From: JBBRGK01 sp036741355
GTDB lineage: Bacteria > Chloroflexota > Dehalococcoidia > CAUJGQ01
NCBI GenBank assembly: GCA_036741355.1
Contig: DAINSK010000009.1
Coordinates: 1 to 64,000 of the forward strand
DNA: 64,000 nucleotides
Direction of reading: 5' to 3'
This document shows, piece after piece, positions 34,865-43,676 of the stretch (within the stretch, counting starts at the first letter, position 1; each line of letters starts with the position of its first letter). The notes beneath the pieces are model-generated. The model was not told the origin of the DNA, ran no database searches, and was given only the letters and a program-made list of their open reading frames with translations. Position numbers and translations under genes: made by a program.

Positions 34865-36073
34865 TCAGGTCGTGTACTCCGCGTTGATCTTCACGTACTC
34901 TTCTGTGAGATCGCAGCCCCAAGCGACTGCTGACGCGTCACCTGTGCCCAGGTTCGCGCTAATAGTGACTTCGGGACCCTGGAGCGCCGACCTGGCCGCG
35001 GCGGGGTCCACGCTTGCGGCCGCGCCGCGCGTATAGGCTACCACGTCGCCGATGCTCACTTCGGCTCGTTCCATCGCAATTGCCGCGCCGCTGCGGCCGA
35101 TCGCCATCATAATCCTGCCCCAGTTGAAGTCGCTTCCATAGACCGCCGACTTCATCAGCGGCGAGACCGTGATTGTCCGTGCGGCCTTCCGCGCCTCTTC
35201 GAGCGTCCTGGCGCCGGAAATTCGGACTTCGATCAGCTTGCTCGCTCCTTCGCCGTCGGCGGCGATCTCGCGCGCCAGCCGGCGAGAGACGGAATAAATC
35301 GCCTCTCGAAAACTGTCGGCCGCGGGTGTATCGGACCGAATCGGCTCTCCCCCCGCGGCGCCATTCGCCAGAAGCACTACAGTGTCGCTGGTGCTTGTGT
35401 CGCCGTCGATGCTGACCATGTTGAACGTCTCGTCCACGACCGAACGCATGAGCATTTTCAGACAGGCGCCCTCGACCGGGGCGTCGGTTGTGAGAAAGGC
35501 GAACATCGTACCCATATCCGGGTGGATCATGCCCGAACCTTTGGCTATGCCGCCCGCGCGGTACGTCCTACCGCTCGCCTCGAATTCAACGGCCACGTGC
35601 TTCGGCCGCGTATCCGTCGTCATGATCGCGCGGGCCAGGTCGATGCCGCCATCGGTCCTGACCTCAACCTGCCGTATCCCTTTCCGAATGCGGTCCATCG
35701 GCAGCGGCCAGCCGATCACGCCCGTAGACGCCACAATCACATCGTCCTGGCGGATCCCGAGCTTCGCGGCAGCCTCCGCTGCCATATCGCGCGCGTCTCG
35801 CAGCCCCGTTTGCCCCATCGCCACGTTCGCGATACCCGAGTTTGCGACGATGGCCTGTGCGCGGCCGTTTGCGAGGTATTCCCGTGACACCGTGACCGGA
35901 GCGCCCTCGACAGTGCTGCGCGTGAACATGCCGGCGGCGGTACAGGGCCGAACTGAGAACAACAATCCGACGTCGGGTCGCGTTGAATCAGCGTGTTTGA
36001 CGCCGGCAACAGCCACACCGGCGAGGAATCCGGCCGGCGAGGTGACGCTGCCGTTTGGGATATCTTTTGGCAT
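34865..36073 (-). CDS. argJ: Bifunctional glutamate N-acetyltransferase/ornithine acetyltransferase
   Basis: A 402-residue ArgJ, which recycles the acetyl group from acetylornithine and may also make acetylglutamate. The self-cleavage region is KGSGMIHPDMGTMFAFLTTD, with Thr of GTM as the nucleophile, so it should split into two chains. The usual ANSGNANACTG block reads ANSGIANVAMG here (residues 77-87), which departs at several positions. C-terminal FNWGRIMMAIGRSG is normal. Lies between argC and argB. Confidence 0.94.
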   Translation of the reverse strand: MPKDIPNGSVTSPAGFLAGVAVAGVKHADSTRPDVGLLFSVRPCTAAGMFTRSTVEGAPVTVSREYLANGRAQAIVANSGIANVAMGQTGLRDARDMAAEAAAKLGIRQDDVIVASTGVIGWPLPMDRIRKGIRQVEVRTDGGIDLARAIMTTDTRPKHVAVEFEASGRTYRAGGIAKGSGMIHPDMGTMFAFLTTDAPVEGACLKMLMRSVVDETFNMVSIDGDTSTSDTVVLLANGAAGGEPIRSDTPAADSFREAIYSVSRRLAREIAADGEGASKLIEVRISGARTLEEARKAARTITVSPLMKSAVYGSDFNWGRIMMAIGRSGAAIAMERAEVSIGDVVAYTRGAAASVDPAAARSALQGPEVTISANLGTGDASAVAWGCDLTEEYVKINAEYTT

Positions 36074-36141
36074 GGCGCGGGAAGACCTCCTCTTGCAGGT
36101 CTGGCCGGTTATCGATGGCCCGGGAGGGTGGCTGAAGGGCC

Positions 36142-37173
36142 TCAGGGGTACAGCGCTGGACTATCGATTCCGGCCGTTTGTGACAGACCGAGCATGAGGT
36201 TCATGTTCTCGATCGCCTGTCCCGACGCGCCCTTTACCAGGTTGTCCAGGCACGCCGAGACGACAAGTCGCCCGGTTCGTAGATCAACCGTCGGGAAAAC
36301 GTGGCAGTAGTTGCTTCCAGCGGTGTGCTTGGTGTGGGGCGCCGAATCGGTCACGTGGGTGAACGGCGCATCCGCGTAGAAGTCGCGGTAGATGCCGCGA
36401 AGCTCAGACTGTGGGTCGGAACCGAGTCGGTCGAGCCGGAGGTCCGCGTAGCACGTGGTTTCAATGCCGCGAATCATTGGCACTAGGTGCGGCACAAACG
36501 TCACTCTTGGCGGCGTGTTACAGGTGAACGCAGCGAGTTCCTGAGTGATCTCGGGAAGATGCCGATGGCCGTTGAGCCCATAGGCCGAAAAATCCTCGTC
36601 GACTTCGCTGTAGTTGTACTCAAGTTTCGCGCCACGACCGGCTCCCGAAATCCCTGACTTGCTGTCGACGATCACCCCCGGCTCGACGATGCCTGCCTTG
36701 AAGGCTGGGGCGAGCGCCAAAATCGCCGCCGTCGGATAGCAGCCCGGGTTGGCAACGAGGCGGCTCTTGCGAATTGCCTCCCTGTGCAGCTCTGGCAGCC
36801 CGTAGACCGCAAATTTGAGCGCCTCGGGTGAAGGATGTTCCACCCCGTACCATTCGCGGTACTCGTCCGGGTCGCGCAGGCGGAAATCGGCGCTTACGTC
36901 GATCACCGGCACTCTGCGTTCCACGAATGGCAGCAACGCGGCAGCACTGGCAGCGTGCGGCAAACAGGAGATGACGGCATCAACGTCGGTATCAATCTCA
37001 GGCGTGATCGTCAGATCGTAGCGCCAGAGATGTGGAAAAACGGCGGCCAGCGGCTTGCCCGCTTCGCTGCGTCCGGTGGCCGCAACCATCGTGGCGTTCG
37101 GATGCTGCAACAAGAGACGGGCGGCTTCGACGCCCGCGTAGCCGGTAACGTTCAGGACACCAACCCGAATCAC
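36142..37173 (-). CDS. argC: N-acetyl-gamma-glutamyl-phosphate reductase
   Basis: A 343-residue NADP-dependent reductase. IRVGVLNVTGYAGVEAARLL is the Rossmann start, the catalytic Cys is in VANPGCYPTAAILALAP, and SGISGAGRGAKLEYNYSEVD plus NGHRHLPEI are family marks. GTG 37173 with GGAG upstream is used; the frame extends to 37260. First gene of the argC-argJ-argB group; divergent from prs. No ARG-box-like operator was evident in the 190 bases between. Confidence 0.95.
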   Translation of the reverse strand: MIRVGVLNVTGYAGVEAARLLLQHPNATMVAATGRSEAGKPLAAVFPHLWRYDLTITPEIDTDVDAVISCLPHAASAAALLPFVERRVPVIDVSADFRLRDPDEYREWYGVEHPSPEALKFAVYGLPELHREAIRKSRLVANPGCYPTAAILALAPAFKAGIVEPGVIVDSKSGISGAGRGAKLEYNYSEVDEDFSAYGLNGHRHLPEITQELAAFTCNTPPRVTFVPHLVPMIRGIETTCYADLRLDRLGSDPQSELRGIYRDFYADAPFTHVTDSAPHTKHTAGSNYCHVFPTVDLRTGRLVVSACLDNLVKGASGQAIENMNLMLGLSQTAGIDSPALYP

Positions 37174-37366
37174 ACCACACTCCAGTGCATAGGTAGCAAG
37201 TATAAAGAAGGGCTCACGCCTGGGCAACAAACAGGAATGGGACATCGCGGCTCCTTCCAAGGGCCGGCACCGTTGTTCCCTGCGTGACCATCGGCGAAAC
37301 TGAGATCAGCTTAAACGGTTGGAAAACGGCGCGGCGCCGTCATTCAAAACGAATGAGGAGTCTGTG

Positions 37367-38308
37367 TTGTACCAGGAGCTCAGCATTTTCACCGGCAACG
37401 CCCACCCGGCGCTGGCCCAGGCGATATGCGACCGTCTTGGCCGGCCTCTTGGAAAATGCGCGGTCTTCGAGTTCAGCAACGAGAACATTTTCGTCCAGAT
37501 TGAAGAGAACGTCCGCAACCGCGACGTCTTCATCATCCAGCCGGCCGCATCGCCCGTGAGCACGCGATTGATGGAACTGTTCATCATGCTCGACGCATTT
37601 CGGCGCGCTTCCGCGGGACGGATCAGCGTCGTGATGCCTTACTACGCCTACGGACGTAGCGATAAAAAAGACCAGCCGCGGGTCCCGATAACGGCACGAC
37701 TGATTGCAAATATCTTGGAAACTGCCGGCGCGGACCGCCTTCTGACAGTGGACCTGCACGCGGGACAGATTCAGGGATTCTTCAACGTGCCCGTTGACGA
37801 GTTGAGTACGCTGCACAGCTTTGAAATGTATTTTAGAGAGTTGGACCTGCCGGACCCCGTAGTCGTTGCGACGGACCTCGGCGCCTCCAAGCGGGCACGC
37901 AACCTGGCGGAACGGCTGGAGGTCCCGCTGGCCGTCATGGAGAAACGACGCGCTGCTAACGACGATAACGCCGAGATCATGACCGTGATCGGTGAGGTTA
38001 AGGGCAGGACCGCGCTGATCGTCGATGACGAAGTCGATACGGCCGGTACGCTCATCCAGGCCGTCTGTGCGCTGCATGAGCGCGGCGCCAAAGCGATTTA
38101 CGCCGCCGCAACGCACGGCGTGCTTTCAGGGCCGGCGATCAAGCGAATTGACGATAGCCCCCTTCAACAACTTGTTGTGTCGGACTCACTCCCAACCCCA
38201 TCGGGCAAGCAATCGGATAAGATCCGGACGCTGTCACTGGCTCCAATGCTGGCCGACGCGATCACGCGTATCCATACCGGCCAGTCGGTCGGCGCAATGT
38301 TCCATTAG
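37367..38308 (+). CDS. prs: Ribose-phosphate pyrophosphokinase
   Basis: About 313 residues; makes PRPP from ribose-5-P and ATP. SIFTGNAHPALAQAICDRLG, the PYYAYGRSDKKDQPRVPITA flexible loop, VDLHAGQIQGFFNVPVDEL and the PRPP loop LIVDDEVDTAGTL are complete, and DLGASKRARNLAERL is close to the family consensus. TTG 37367 lies 6 bases after GAGGAG and matches the usual N-terminus; GTG 37364 and TTG 37319 are also in frame. Next to arginine genes and secA; no operon partner. Confidence 0.95.
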   Translation: MYQELSIFTGNAHPALAQAICDRLGRPLGKCAVFEFSNENIFVQIEENVRNRDVFIIQPAASPVSTRLMELFIMLDAFRRASAGRISVVMPYYAYGRSDKKDQPRVPITARLIANILETAGADRLLTVDLHAGQIQGFFNVPVDELSTLHSFEMYFRELDLPDPVVVATDLGASKRARNLAERLEVPLAVMEKRRAANDDNAEIMTVIGEVKGRTALIVDDEVDTAGTLIQAVCALHERGAKAIYAAATHGVLSGPAIKRIDDSPLQQLVVSDSLPTPSGKQSDKIRTLSLAPMLADAITRIHTGQSVGAMFH

Positions 38309-38407
38309 TAGGGAAACGGCTGGTAGGGAAACGGTGACCGGGGCCCCCTGGTGTATCATTTATCGACAATAACTCTTGCTCCTCTGCGTTCGGCAAGGTG
38401 ATTCCAG

Positions 38408-41179
38408 ATGAAGTTTCTCAGCAAATTGATCGGCGATCCGAATGAGAAAGAGATTAAGCACCTCCTCCCGATCGTCGAAGAGGTAAATGCGCTCGAGCCG
38501 GAGACACAAGCGCTCTCCGACGAGGAGTTGCGTGCCAAGACCGACGAATTCAAACAGCGACTTGCAGATGGCGAGACGCTGGACGACCTGTTGCCGGAAG
38601 CTTTCGCCGTCGTGCGAGAGGCATCACATCGCTATACGGGCCGCCGTCATTTTGACGTCCAGATCATGGGCGGCGTCATTCTGCATCGCGGCCAGATCGC
38701 CGAGATGAAGACCGGTGAAGGCAAGACGCTGGTAGCGACGCTGCCCCTGTACCTGAATGCGCTTACCGGCCTCGGCGTACACCTGGTTACGGTGAACGAT
38801 TACCTGGCCAAGCGCGACCCGCAGTACATGGGTCCAGGCACGATCTTTACCCGGCTTGGTCTTTCCGTAGGCGTCCTGCAGCACGAGGCCGCGTTTCTGG
38901 TCTCGCACGACAAGGTAAGCGATCAGCCGAACGCGGAATACCTCGTGCCGTGCAGCCGCAACGAAGCCTACCTCGCCGACGTGTTGTACGGAACCAACCA
39001 CGAGTTCGGTTTCGACTACCTGCGCGACAACATGTCACGCAGCCTCGACGGCTGCGTTCAGCGCGAACTGTCTTACGCGATCGTCGACGAGGTCGACAAT
39101 ATCCTGATCGACGAAGCGCGGACGCCGCTGATCATCAGCGGACCGGCGGAAGAGAACGTCCAGATTTACCAGGCGTTCGCGCGCGTGGTGCCCACGCTCA
39201 GTCTAAATACCGATTACGAAGTCGACGAAAAGCAGAGGGTTGTGACCCTGACCGACGAGGGCGTCGAGAGGATCCAGCGCGGACTTGGGATCGGCAACAT
39301 CTATTCCGCCGAGAACTTCAAGTTGACGCGCTTCCTCGACGCGGCTCTGAAAGCTCATATCATCTACCAGCGCGACCGCGACTACGTTGTCAAAGATGGC
39401 GAAGTGATCATCGTCGACGACTTTACCGGCCGGCTCATGCACGGGCGGCGTTGGTCAGACGGCCTGCACCAAGCGGTTGAGGCTAAAGAGCGGGTCAAGA
39501 TTCAGAACGAGAGCGTAACGTACGCAACGATCACGCTGCAGAACTACTTTCGCCTCTACGAGAAGCTCGCTGGTATGACCGGTACGGCCATGACCGAGGC
39601 CGAGGAGTTCCACAAGATCTATAAGCTCGAAGTCGTTTCGGTGCCAACAAACCAGCCGATGGTGCGCGTTGACAACGGCGACCTGGTTTATCGAACTGAA
39701 GAGGCGAAATTTGCGGCTGTCGCGAGCGAAGTCATGGAACGCAGCCAGCACGGCCAACCTGTACTCGTCGGCACCGTTTCAATTGAAAAGTCTGAATACC
39801 TTGCCGAGTTGCTGCGACGTCGCGGTGTGAAGCTCGAAGTCTTAAACGCCAAGCAACACGAACGCGAGGCGTCGATCGTCGCGCAGGCGGGACGCCTGGG
39901 CGGCGTCACGATCGCCACGAACATGGCTGGGCGCGGCACAGACATCATCCTCGGCGGTAAGCCCGATGAGCGAGACGATGAAGAGTGGAAGAACGAGCAC
40001 AACAACGTAGTCGAGCAGGGCGGCTTGCACATCATCGGCACAGAGAGACACGAGTCCCGGCGCATCGACAATCAGCTTCGCGGTCGAGCCGGGCGGCAGG
40101 GCGACCCGGGGAGCTCGCGCTTCTACGTATCATTCGAAGACGATGTCATGCGCCGGTTTGCGCCGGACTGGCTGCCGGGAATGATGACCAAGCTCGGAAT
40201 GGATGACGAGACGCCGATTGAGCATTCATGGGTCAGTAAAGCGATCCATACGGCTCAATCAAAAGTAGAAGGCTACAACTTCGACATCCGGAAGCACGTC
40301 GTCGAGTACGACGATGTGATGAACATGCACCGCGACGTCATCTACCGCGAGCGACGGAAGATCCTGGAAGGTGCCGACGTGCGTGAGAACGTTCGCACCA
40401 TGTCCGAAGAAGAGGTGGGCGCCGTAGTTTCGGCACACGTAGACGACCGGCCGGCCGACGAGTGGGACCTGGAGAGCCTGATGGCGCAGATCAACGCGAT
40501 CATGGAACTGCCGCCGGGTCTCGACCAGGCAACGCTGATCGAAATGACTCCCGCGGACATCAAAGAGCAGCTTACTGACCACGCGCGGCAGCTCTACGAC
40601 GCGAAAATCGCCCAATTCGAGCGAGTGCGCGGGATCGATCCATTCGGCGATGACCCGTTTGGCTTTGTCGAACGGCAGGTGCTATTGCAAACCATCGATG
40701 CGCTCTGGATCGAGCACCTAACGGCGATGGAAGAGATGCGCGAAGGCATAGGACTGCAGGCATACGGCCAGAACGACCCGCTCGTCATGTACAAGCGCGA
40801 AGCGCACGACATGTTCGAGCAACTGAAAGGAAACATCCGTAACCTCGTCGCGCGCAATATCTATCACCAACAGTTACAGGTGAACCAGATTCCTCGACAG
40901 CAGGCAGCGGTCCTGGCGCTTCCAGAAAGCCCGGAAGAATTTGCAGAGCCCTTGGCGGCCGGTGTGGCCGGCGGCCGGGCCACTGCACCGGCTGCGCCCC
41001 GTCCATTGCGATTACGTGAGAATCGCGACGCACCGACGGCCAACGGCGAAGCGGCAGCTCTCCCCAATCGCAACGGCAGGCAGGGCTCACCAACAGCGGT
41101 GAAGGCTCCCGGCCGCAACGACCCTTGCTACTGCGGCAGCGGCCGCAAGTTCAAGAAGTGCCACGGGGCGCTGGCGTAG
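38408..41179 (+). CDS. secA: Protein translocase ATPase SecA
   Basis: A 923-residue SecA, the motor of the Sec pathway. Walker A MKTGEGKTLVATL, DEVDNILIDEARTP (DEVD box), the preprotein cross-linking domain, NMAGRGTDIILGG, QLRGRAGRQGDPGSSRFYVS, and the helical scaffold with PADEWDLESLMAQINAIM-type sequence. It ends in a variable Ala/Pro-rich linker and an intact zinc-binding tail NDPCYCGSGRKFKKCHG. ATG 38408. Monocistronic. Confidence 0.97.
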   Translation: MKFLSKLIGDPNEKEIKHLLPIVEEVNALEPETQALSDEELRAKTDEFKQRLADGETLDDLLPEAFAVVREASHRYTGRRHFDVQIMGGVILHRGQIAEMKTGEGKTLVATLPLYLNALTGLGVHLVTVNDYLAKRDPQYMGPGTIFTRLGLSVGVLQHEAAFLVSHDKVSDQPNAEYLVPCSRNEAYLADVLYGTNHEFGFDYLRDNMSRSLDGCVQRELSYAIVDEVDNILIDEARTPLIISGPAEENVQIYQAFARVVPTLSLNTDYEVDEKQRVVTLTDEGVERIQRGLGIGNIYSAENFKLTRFLDAALKAHIIYQRDRDYVVKDGEVIIVDDFTGRLMHGRRWSDGLHQAVEAKERVKIQNESVTYATITLQNYFRLYEKLAGMTGTAMTEAEEFHKIYKLEVVSVPTNQPMVRVDNGDLVYRTEEAKFAAVASEVMERSQHGQPVLVGTVSIEKSEYLAELLRRRGVKLEVLNAKQHEREASIVAQAGRLGGVTIATNMAGRGTDIILGGKPDERDDEEWKNEHNNVVEQGGLHIIGTERHESRRIDNQLRGRAGRQGDPGSSRFYVSFEDDVMRRFAPDWLPGMMTKLGMDDETPIEHSWVSKAIHTAQSKVEGYNFDIRKHVVEYDDVMNMHRDVIYRERRKILEGADVRENVRTMSEEEVGAVVSAHVDDRPADEWDLESLMAQINAIMELPPGLDQATLIEMTPADIKEQLTDHARQLYDAKIAQFERVRGIDPFGDDPFGFVERQVLLQTIDALWIEHLTAMEEMREGIGLQAYGQNDPLVMYKREAHDMFEQLKGNIRNLVARNIYHQQLQVNQIPRQQAAVLALPESPEEFAEPLAAGVAGGRATAPAAPRPLRLRENRDAPTANGEAAALPNRNGRQGSPTAVKAPGRNDPCYCGSGRKFKKCHGALA

Positions 41180-41184
41180 GGGTG

Positions 41185-41594
41185 CATCCGTGAGTTCGTA
41201 CGAATGAGCGTAGAGCAGTGGTAAGCGCGGCAGCGATATGCCGCGTTCGCCAGCGCTATCCGCAACTCTGAGCGCGTGTACAGCTCTGTAGTGAGTTGCT
41301 ATCGCTTGTCCGCGATGTAGACTTGGTTTGAAATCACCTATCGGGTGATTCCAGAATAACCGGCAGTAGGAGGGCACCAATGGGTGTACGTCTCCACTCC
41401 CGCTACGGAGTCTGGATGGTGGATAGAGAGAGCCCCACTGGGGGCTAGCATGAATGGTGGGCAGACCCGCGTAACTCAATGAGTCCAGGCCGATTGCACC
41501 GGCGTCACGCGCCGTTCCGGCCTACGCAAGCGGTATTACGCAGCAGCGTGTCCGTCCACCGCAGAGTCACCATGCCGCAAGTGCGATATATATG
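41185..41594 (+). ncRNA. Candidate structured non-coding RNA downstream of secA
   Basis: About 410 bases with no convincing coding frame but many perfect local stems on the plus strand: CGCGGCA/TGCCGCG (41226-41245), AATCACC/GGTGATT (41332-41350), ACTCC/GGAGT (41396-41411), AGCCCC/GGGGCT (41431-41446) and a nested pair GGCCG...CGGCC enclosing CGGCG/CGCCG (41488-41522). It runs into an 11-bp intrinsic terminator. I compared it by eye with RNase P RNA, tmRNA, 6S, SRP RNA, T-box and cobalamin riboswitch cores and found none of their obligatory motifs. Exact ends are unknown; the 5-prime end may even be the secA 3-prime UTR. Confidence 0.5.
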
Positions 41595-41630
41595 GGCCCG
41601 CCGGCAATCAGCCGGCGGGCCTTTCTGTTG
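41595..41630 (+). terminator. Strong intrinsic terminator
   Basis: An 11-bp GC stem (GGCCCGCCGGC, loop AATCA, GCCGGCGGGCC) followed by TTTCTGTT on the plus strand. It ends transcription of secA and/or the structured RNA candidate before it. Confidence 0.85.
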
Positions 41631-41711
41631 TCAGCATCAGTCATCATCTGATAATGGTGCACAGCTTGTCAGTTCGGCCAACGACCGCGAATGGCGAGTC
41701 CTTACGATCGT

Positions 41712-41754
41712 ATTGAGCACTCAATTTGTGAACAATGGCCTTCATGGACCATTG
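41712..41754. promoter_or_regulatory. Two dyad symmetries upstream of the small unknown gene
   Basis: ATTGAG-CA-CTCAAT (41712-41725) and CAATGG-(10)-CCATTG (41733-41754) sit 60-105 bases before the small unknown gene in an AT-richer stretch. They look like protein-binding sites; no matching consensus promoter was found, so this is tentative. Confidence 0.35.
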
Positions 41755-41815
41755 CATCGGAACTATCGTTGCTGTACAACTGAAATGAGAGCGATGTCTG
41801 CATGAAGGGGGAATG

Positions 41816-42130
41816 ATGGTTCGCGTTCGTCTCATTTCCAAGGAAGAAGCCCAGAACACCAGAAAAACCAAAACGCCGGGTATACGCAGGCAGCGAATGA
41901 ACCAGTTCGACGAGTATGCTCGCTCAGTGCTAGATAACCCGGAGGAGGCTGCGGTCTACGAAGAACTGGGAGAGAATCCGCAGAAATTCGTCTTATCTCT
42001 GCGTGGGTCGTTTAAGCGGGCCGGAGTGAACGCCACTGTTCGCAAGATGCGCGGTAGGGACGAAGTCCGGGTGTGGATCTCCGATGAGCCGCCTTCGGCG
42101 ACGTCACGCCGCGGCCGGGGTACCAATTAG
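41816..42130 (+). CDS. Small basic protein of unknown function
   Basis: About 104 residues; ATG 41816 lies 4-5 bases after AAGGGGG (ATG 41813 is one codon earlier). Basic N-terminus (LISKEEAQNTRKTKTPGIRR), an acidic middle (YARSVLDNPEEAAVYEELGE), then KFVLSLRGSFKRAGVNATVR followed by KMRGRDEVRVWI, which could be a small alpha/beta or nucleic-acid-binding module. No family recognised. Stands alone between the terminator and a convergent TPR gene. Confidence 0.6.
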   Translation: MVRVRLISKEEAQNTRKTKTPGIRRQRMNQFDEYARSVLDNPEEAAVYEELGENPQKFVLSLRGSFKRAGVNATVRKMRGRDEVRVWISDEPPSATSRRGRGTN

Positions 42131-42227
42131 CGGATTCCCGCAGACAGTTTGTGGTTCGCGCCGCGCTCGGTAATTGGCGCCGATCGCGCGCAAGCACGTA
42201 CGGCGCGAAGCGAGCCCTTGCCCGCCT

Positions 42228-43592
42228 TCACTTGGAGCCTCCGCTGGTTGTGCGAGCTCCGGCCTCGTGGCGTAATTGATCGAGCAATCGCGTGGCGGTG
42301 GTCTCGTAGAGCACCGAGAAATGCGGATTGATAGTGACCGCGGATTCCAGGTAACCGCGTGCGGCGGAATGGTCGCCGGCCGCGTAGGTAATCATGCCGG
42401 CGTGGAACAGCATGAGCGGATCTTTCGTGCCCAGTTTCAGAGCTTGCTTCATCGCCGACTGGGCTCCAGTCACGTCACCGGTCTTGTAGAGGGTCCATGC
42501 CAGCACGTCGTACCCCTTGACGCTTGGCCGCCGTTCGGCACCTTGTTGCGCCTGTTGCAGAACAGTGGCCACGTTGCGGCCGTGGTCGACGTCGAACTGT
42601 GCGATCTCTACATCGCTATCGACGTTTGCCGCCCGAAGAAGCTGGTCCTCGACGTCGACAAGGTCGTACGTACGGGCCGCGTCCTGCGTTTTGCCCGCGG
42701 CCTGCTGAACGTCGCCAAGTGCGATCACGTATTCGGGAAGCGGTAAGAGGCGCGTAACGCGCTGGTAGAGCTTGATCGCATCAGCGTAATGGCCGCGTGC
42801 CGCAGCAACCTTTGCCAGGCCCGCATAGCCGTGCGAGTAGTCTTTATAGTCGAACAAGGACTGCTTGTAGTACCGGCTGGCGTTCGTGTAGTCGCCACGG
42901 TTGAAATAAAGATTCCCGACCTGCACCCTCGTCCACGCGGTTGCCTCGGTTCCGGGACCGCCCAGTTTCACCGCTTTGGTCATTGCTGCGAGCGCGCCAT
43001 CGGCGTCGCCGTGCAACTCCCGTGCATACGAGACGCGCGAATATGCTGGAAGCCCGGGCTTCAGGTCGATCATCTTTTGGAATGCCGCTATTGCTTCGTC
43101 GTATTCACCAAGCTCCGTGTGTGCATCGCCGATCACCGCATAGGCATCCACGCTGTACGGATTCAGCACCCGTGCTTGTTCGCCCCACTGGAGCGCGTCG
43201 CGGAACTGGTGCCGAGACAGCGCCAGTGAGCCCAGCCCAACCATAGCGTCGAAGCTCTGTGCGTCGAGACTGAGCGCCTGGCGTAATACTGCGTCGGCCT
43301 TGACGTAGTACGAGGGGTCTGCCGTCTCGCGGGCCTTTTGGAGGTAAGCGTCTCCTAATTGCGCATATCCCGCCGCGAATGTCGGTTCCTGCTGCAGGCG
43401 ATTCTGCAACGTGGCGACGGCCCGGTCGGTTGAGATCGCCGGATCCGAGCCCGCCGCAGAGCCGGCTGAGCCGACATCACGAGCAGCCTGACTGAACGGA
43501 CCGCCGGTTGCCCACCATGTCGCAGCGAGGCCGGCAATCAGGACGAGCGCAAGCGAAATGGCGAAAGAGGCGGGTCGTTGACGGATGACCAC
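42228..43592 (-). CDS. Membrane-anchored tetratricopeptide repeat protein
   Basis: A 454-residue protein with an N-terminal membrane segment (FAISLALVLIAGLAATWWA, about residues 11-29) and roughly eight to ten TPR units, for example AYAVIGDAHTELGEYDEAIA with FQKMIDLKPG, VGNLYFNRGDYTNASRYYKQ and AWTLYKTGDVTGAQSAMKQA. TPRs serve protein-protein contacts. It follows the DUF4331 gene on the same strand after 84 bases that contain a long perfect hairpin. GTG 43592 start. Confidence 0.9.
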   Translation of the reverse strand: MVIRQRPASFAISLALVLIAGLAATWWATGGPFSQAARDVGSAGSAAGSDPAISTDRAVATLQNRLQQEPTFAAGYAQLGDAYLQKARETADPSYYVKADAVLRQALSLDAQSFDAMVGLGSLALSRHQFRDALQWGEQARVLNPYSVDAYAVIGDAHTELGEYDEAIAAFQKMIDLKPGLPAYSRVSYARELHGDADGALAAMTKAVKLGGPGTEATAWTRVQVGNLYFNRGDYTNASRYYKQSLFDYKDYSHGYAGLAKVAAARGHYADAIKLYQRVTRLLPLPEYVIALGDVQQAAGKTQDAARTYDLVDVEDQLLRAANVDSDVEIAQFDVDHGRNVATVLQQAQQGAERRPSVKGYDVLAWTLYKTGDVTGAQSAMKQALKLGTKDPLMLFHAGMITYAAGDHSAARGYLESAVTINPHFSVLYETTATRLLDQLRHEAGARTTSGGSK

Positions 43593-43633
43593 GGTGCAGT
43601 GCTCCTTGTGAGGTACGGCGCGGAAACCGGAGT

Positions 43634-43667
43634 TGTAGCCGTCCGCCCGGACGGGCGGACGGCTACA
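43634..43667. repeat. Perfect 16-bp inverted repeat between DUF4331 and TPR genes
   Basis: TGTAGCCGTCCGCCCG, two bases, then its exact complement. On the minus-strand transcript this is a very stable hairpin between two cistrons but has no T-run. It may set the ratio of the two products by partial termination or by protecting the upstream mRNA end. Confidence 0.7.
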
Positions 43668-43676
43668 GCATCGAGA

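Noticed and set aside
34865..34922. Longer argB start at 34922
   Set aside because: Would overlap argJ by 58 bases and adds non-conserved sequence; GTG 34835 has GGAG and the family N-terminus.
41385..41480. T-box or cobalamin riboswitch because of GGTGG...CCCGCG and GCCCCACTG
   Set aside because: The T-box sequence is interrupted and not followed by the terminator in the right place; B12-box and other conserved elements are absent, and no matching downstream gene exists.
41185..41594. RNase P RNA or tmRNA
   Set aside because: No GAGGAAAGTCC core or its partner strands, and no tRNA-like ends or tag frame.
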